From Pseudomonadota bacterium (GTDB taxonomy: Bacteria > Pseudomonadota > Alphaproteobacteria > Rhizobiales > Devosiaceae): a stretch of DNA of 15,056 nucleotides. Under the pieces are notes generated by a model. That model was given only the letters and a program-made list of their open reading frames with translations. It did not search any database and was not told the origin of the DNA. The stretch is taken from the NCBI GenBank assembly GCA_023390785.1, contig JAEWCE010000178.1:1-15056 (forward strand). The letters run 5' to 3'. Made by a program: the position numbers and the translations under genes. Positions 12,649 to 15,056 of this stretch are shown piece by piece (within the stretch, counting starts at the first letter, position 1; each line of letters opens with the position of its first letter).

Positions 12649-15056
12649 ATGGGGTCCAAGCCTTTCTACGATCAACCGATACTGAATTCGCCATACTATC
12701 CGCCGACGCTGCACCACGCGTTCGACGAACGTGGGCAGCCGCTGGATCAGCCGCCGATCGCCGGCCGGCGACGCTCGCGCTATGTGCTACCTGTCCCGCC
12801 CTCGCGTCGCCGGCAGCCCGAGCTCGATTTCGGCACCTACACCGACAATGACGTCATCAACGAAATCCGCGGCCATGTCACAGCCTGGCGCGCGCTTCCG
12901 ACGCCGGCCGACTGGGGGGTGACGCCGGTCACCCAGCGCCTGCTGCGCCACTGGCGGCACCATGAGTTCGCGGACGCCCGGCCGTTCTTCTGCCAGCTCG
13001 AGGCGGTCGAGACGATCATCTGGCTGACCGAGGTCGCGCCCCGCAACAAGCGTCTCTACGGCGCGCTGCTGCGCGGACTGGAAGACGCCAGTACTGCCGC
13101 CAATCCCGAACTGGTGCGGCTCGCGCTGAAGCTTGCCACCGGCGCCGGAAAGACCACGGTGATGGCAATGCTCATCGCCTGGCAGGCCGTGAACGCCGCG
13201 CGGCAGCCCGGTTCCTCGCTGTTCTCTCGGGGATTTCTGATCGTCACCCCCGGTATCACCATCAAGGATCGGTTGCGGGTGCTGCTGCCGGCCCACGAGG
13301 GCAACAACTACACGACCCGCGAACTCGTGCCGCCCGAGATGATGAACGATCTGCGAGCCGCCAAGATCGTCATCACCAATTACCACGCCTTTCAGCAACG
13401 CGATGTGCTCGATACCAACAAGGTCGGCCAGGCAGCGCTCAAGGGTTGGCGTGAAGAGGAGCTTCGCACCAGGCAGACCGAGGGCCAGATGCTGCAGGAG
13501 GCCTGTGGCGACTTGCTCCATCTCGGTACCCCGGTGGTCGTTCTCAATGACGAGGCGCACCACTGCTATCGCGAGCGTCCGGGCGCCGCCGAGGAGCGAG
13601 CCGCCGGCGACGATCCCGAGGAGACCAAGACCAACCGTGAGATGGCGCGGCTCTGGATTTCCGGACTCGAGGCGCTGAAGCGCAAGGTCGGTCTGCGCGC
13701 CGTCTATGATCTGAGCGCCACGCCATTCTTCCTGCGCGGCTCGGGGTATGCCGAGGGCACCCTGTTCCCGTGGGTGGTCAGCGACTTTTCGCTGGTCGAC
13801 GCGATCGAGTGCGGCATCGTCAAGCTGCCGCGTGTCCCCGTCAGCGACAATGTCGTCAATGCGCCGACGCCGGTGTTCCGCAATCTATGGGAGCATATCG
13901 GCAGCCAGATGCCCAAGAAGGGCGTGGCAAAATCGGGCGCCCTCAACCCGCTGGCCAAGTTCCCCCCGGAGCTCGAAACGGCGCTGGTGTCGCTCTACGG
14001 GCATTACGTCAAGACGTTCGAGCTCTGGAAGAAGGCGGGTATCGGCGTGCCGCCGGTGTTTATCGTGGTGTGCAACAACACCGCGAGCTCGCGCCTCGTC
14101 TATGAGTGGATCTCGGGATGGCGGCGCGAGGACGCGGACGGCAACATCAATACCTACAATGGCCGGCTCGAGCTGTTCCGCAACTTCGATGACAACGGCG
14201 AGCCGCTGGACAGGATGAATACGATCCTGGTCGACAGCTATCAGATCGAATCGGGCACTCTGGATGACGCCTTCAAGGTGGCGGCCGCCCCCGAGATCGC
14301 GCGCTTTCGCGAGGAGAAGGCGGTGCGCGAGGGCGCCGGCTCGGCCGAAACCGTCTCCGATGCCGAAATCCTGCGCGAGGTGATGAACACGGTCGGCCGG
14401 GAAGGGCGGCTGGGCGAGCAGATCCGCTGCGTCGTCTCGGTGTCGATGCTGACCGAGGGCTGGGACGCGAACACCGTGACCCACATCCTGGGCGTGCGTG
14501 CCTTCGGCACGCAGCTGCTGTGCGAGCAGGTGGTCGGCCGCGGCCTGCGTCGTCAGTCCTATGACCTCAACGAGGAAGGGCTGTTCAACGTGGAATATGC
14601 CGACGTGCTCGGCATTCCGTTCGACTTTGCTGCCAAACCGGTCGTCTCCCCACCCGCCAAACCGCGCGAGACGGTGCGGGTCCATGCCGTCAAACCGGAC
14701 CGCGATGCGCTGGAGATCGTCTTTCCGCGCGGCGAGGGCTATCGCGTCGAACTGCCCGACGAGCGGCTGGAGGCAGCCTTCGGGCGGGATCACGCCCTCC
14801 ATCTGACGCCGGAACTTGTCGGTCCATCTGTGACCAAGAACCAGGGCATCATCGGCGAGGGTGTCGATCTGACTGTCGCGCATCTGGAGGACATGCGGTC
14901 CTCGACCGTCCTGTTCCACCTCGCGCGACACCTTCTCTACAACAAGTACCGCGATCCGGGAGAGGAGCCGAAGCTCCATTTGTTCGGGCAGCTCAAGCGC
15001 ATCACGCGCCAATGGCTTGAAGGCGGCTATCTCAAGTGCTCGGGTGGCACCTATCC
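12649..15056 (+). CDS. Res-like DEAD/DEAH helicase, probable restriction protein (runs off right edge)
   Basis: At least 802 residues are read from an ATG at 12649, with no stop before the window ends. It is a superfamily 2 helicase of the type III restriction Res class: Walker A LATGAGKTTVM (162-172), DEAH (301-304) in VVVLNDEAHHCY, SAT in YDLSATPF (353-360), TEGWDANTVTHILG (602-615), and QVVGRGLRRQSY (627-638) as motif VI. The remaining part (about 660-802) resembles the C-terminal region of restriction endonuclease subunits; I recall similar proteins annotated as BPTD_3080-family restriction endonucleases, an identification from memory. The nuclease domain may lie beyond the edge. No methyltransferase is visible, so the system could be modification-independent or have its partner downstream. 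It is divergent from zorA. The ribosome site is close (GGAG, 2 bases), so the start is less sure than the frame. Long minus-strand frames inside it are shadows. Confidence 0.85.
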   Translation, partial: MGSKPFYDQPILNSPYYPPTLHHAFDERGQPLDQPPIAGRRRSRYVLPVPPSRRRQPELDFGTYTDNDVINEIRGHVTAWRALPTPADWGVTPVTQRLLRHWRHHEFADARPFFCQLEAVETIIWLTEVAPRNKRLYGALLRGLEDASTAANPELVRLALKLATGAGKTTVMAMLIAWQAVNAARQPGSSLFSRGFLIVTPGITIKDRLRVLLPAHEGNNYTTRELVPPEMMNDLRAAKIVITNYHAFQQRDVLDTNKVGQAALKGWREEELRTRQTEGQMLQEACGDLLHLGTPVVVLNDEAHHCYRERPGAAEERAAGDDPEETKTNREMARLWISGLEALKRKVGLRAVYDLSATPFFLRGSGYAEGTLFPWVVSDFSLVDAIECGIVKLPRVPVSDNVVNAPTPVFRNLWEHIGSQMPKKGVAKSGALNPLAKFPPELETALVSLYGHYVKTFELWKKAGIGVPPVFIVVCNNTASSRLVYEWISGWRREDADGNINTYNGRLELFRNFDDNGEPLDRMNTILVDSYQIESGTLDDAFKVAAAPEIARFREEKAVREGAGSAETVSDAEILREVMNTVGREGRLGEQIRCVVSVSMLTEGWDANTVTHILGVRAFGTQLLCEQVVGRGLRRQSYDLNEEGLFNVEYADVLGIPFDFAAKPVVSPPAKPRETVRVHAVKPDRDALEIVFPRGEGYRVELPDERLEAAFGRDHALHLTPELVGPSVTKNQGIIGEGVDLTVAHLEDMRSSTVLFHLARHLLYNKYRDPGEEPKLHLFGQLKRITRQWLEGGYLKCSGGTY

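Noticed and set aside
12787..13563. Minus-strand open frame of 258 residues
   Set aside because: It is antisense to the Res-like helicase, whose Walker A and DEAH motifs lie on the plus strand here.
13885..15012. Minus-strand open frame of 375 residues
   Set aside because: It is a long shadow opposite the helicase motifs V and VI; high GC at third positions keeps the antisense frame open.

Overview
This GC-rich window (about 60-65 % by eye) looks like accessory DNA from a proteobacterium. The style of the mobilisation genes suggests an alphaproteobacterium, possibly a sphingomonad or rhizobial relative; that is an inference from protein style, not a proven assignment. No rRNA, tRNA, CRISPR array or housekeeping gene is visible. 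The content fits a mobilisable plasmid or integrative mobilisable element carrying a phage-defence island.

Left end (1-1230). A gene that begins with TTG at 328 runs off the left edge on the minus strand and is of unknown function. It is divergent from a 200-residue tyrosine recombinase (585-1187). Between them lies a perfect 24-bp inverted repeat (397-420 and 524-547) that brackets about 103 bp, including a good sigma70-type promoter aimed at the recombinase. A compact recombinase beside an inverted-repeat-bracketed promoter resembles the layout of fim-type invertible switches. A 10-bp perfect hairpin (1191-1220) separates the recombinase from the convergent mobilisation operon.

Mobilisation block (1229-5229, minus strand). 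Read in the direction of transcription it holds a 46-residue small ORF, a MobC-like ribbon-helix-helix protein, a VirD2/MobA-type relaxase, a TraG/VirD4-type coupling ATPase without membrane segments, and a small two-helix membrane protein whose start overlaps the coupling-protein stop. Most junctions overlap, so this is one translationally coupled operon. No type IV secretion genes are present, so the element appears mobilisable rather than self-transmissible, as far as the window shows. Positions 5230-5417 hold no confident gene and are the likely home of oriT and the operon promoter.

Defence block (5418-12445, minus strand). This is a complete type I Zorya operon in the order zorA, zorB, zorC, zorD. 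ZorA is MotA/ExbB-like with a long cytoplasmic tail. ZorB is MotB/OmpA-like. ZorC has an EH-signature type C-terminus. ZorD is a SNF2-family helicase. All three junctions overlap (4, 11 and 4 bp). ZorA and ZorB are expected to form the membrane motor that senses phage attack, with ZorC and ZorD as the DNA-processing effectors.

Right end (12446-15056). A 203-bp divergent promoter region with nested palindromes separates zorA from a large plus-strand gene with no stop before the window ends. It encodes at least 802 residues of a type III restriction (Res)-like DEAD/DEAH helicase, a probable second defence gene.
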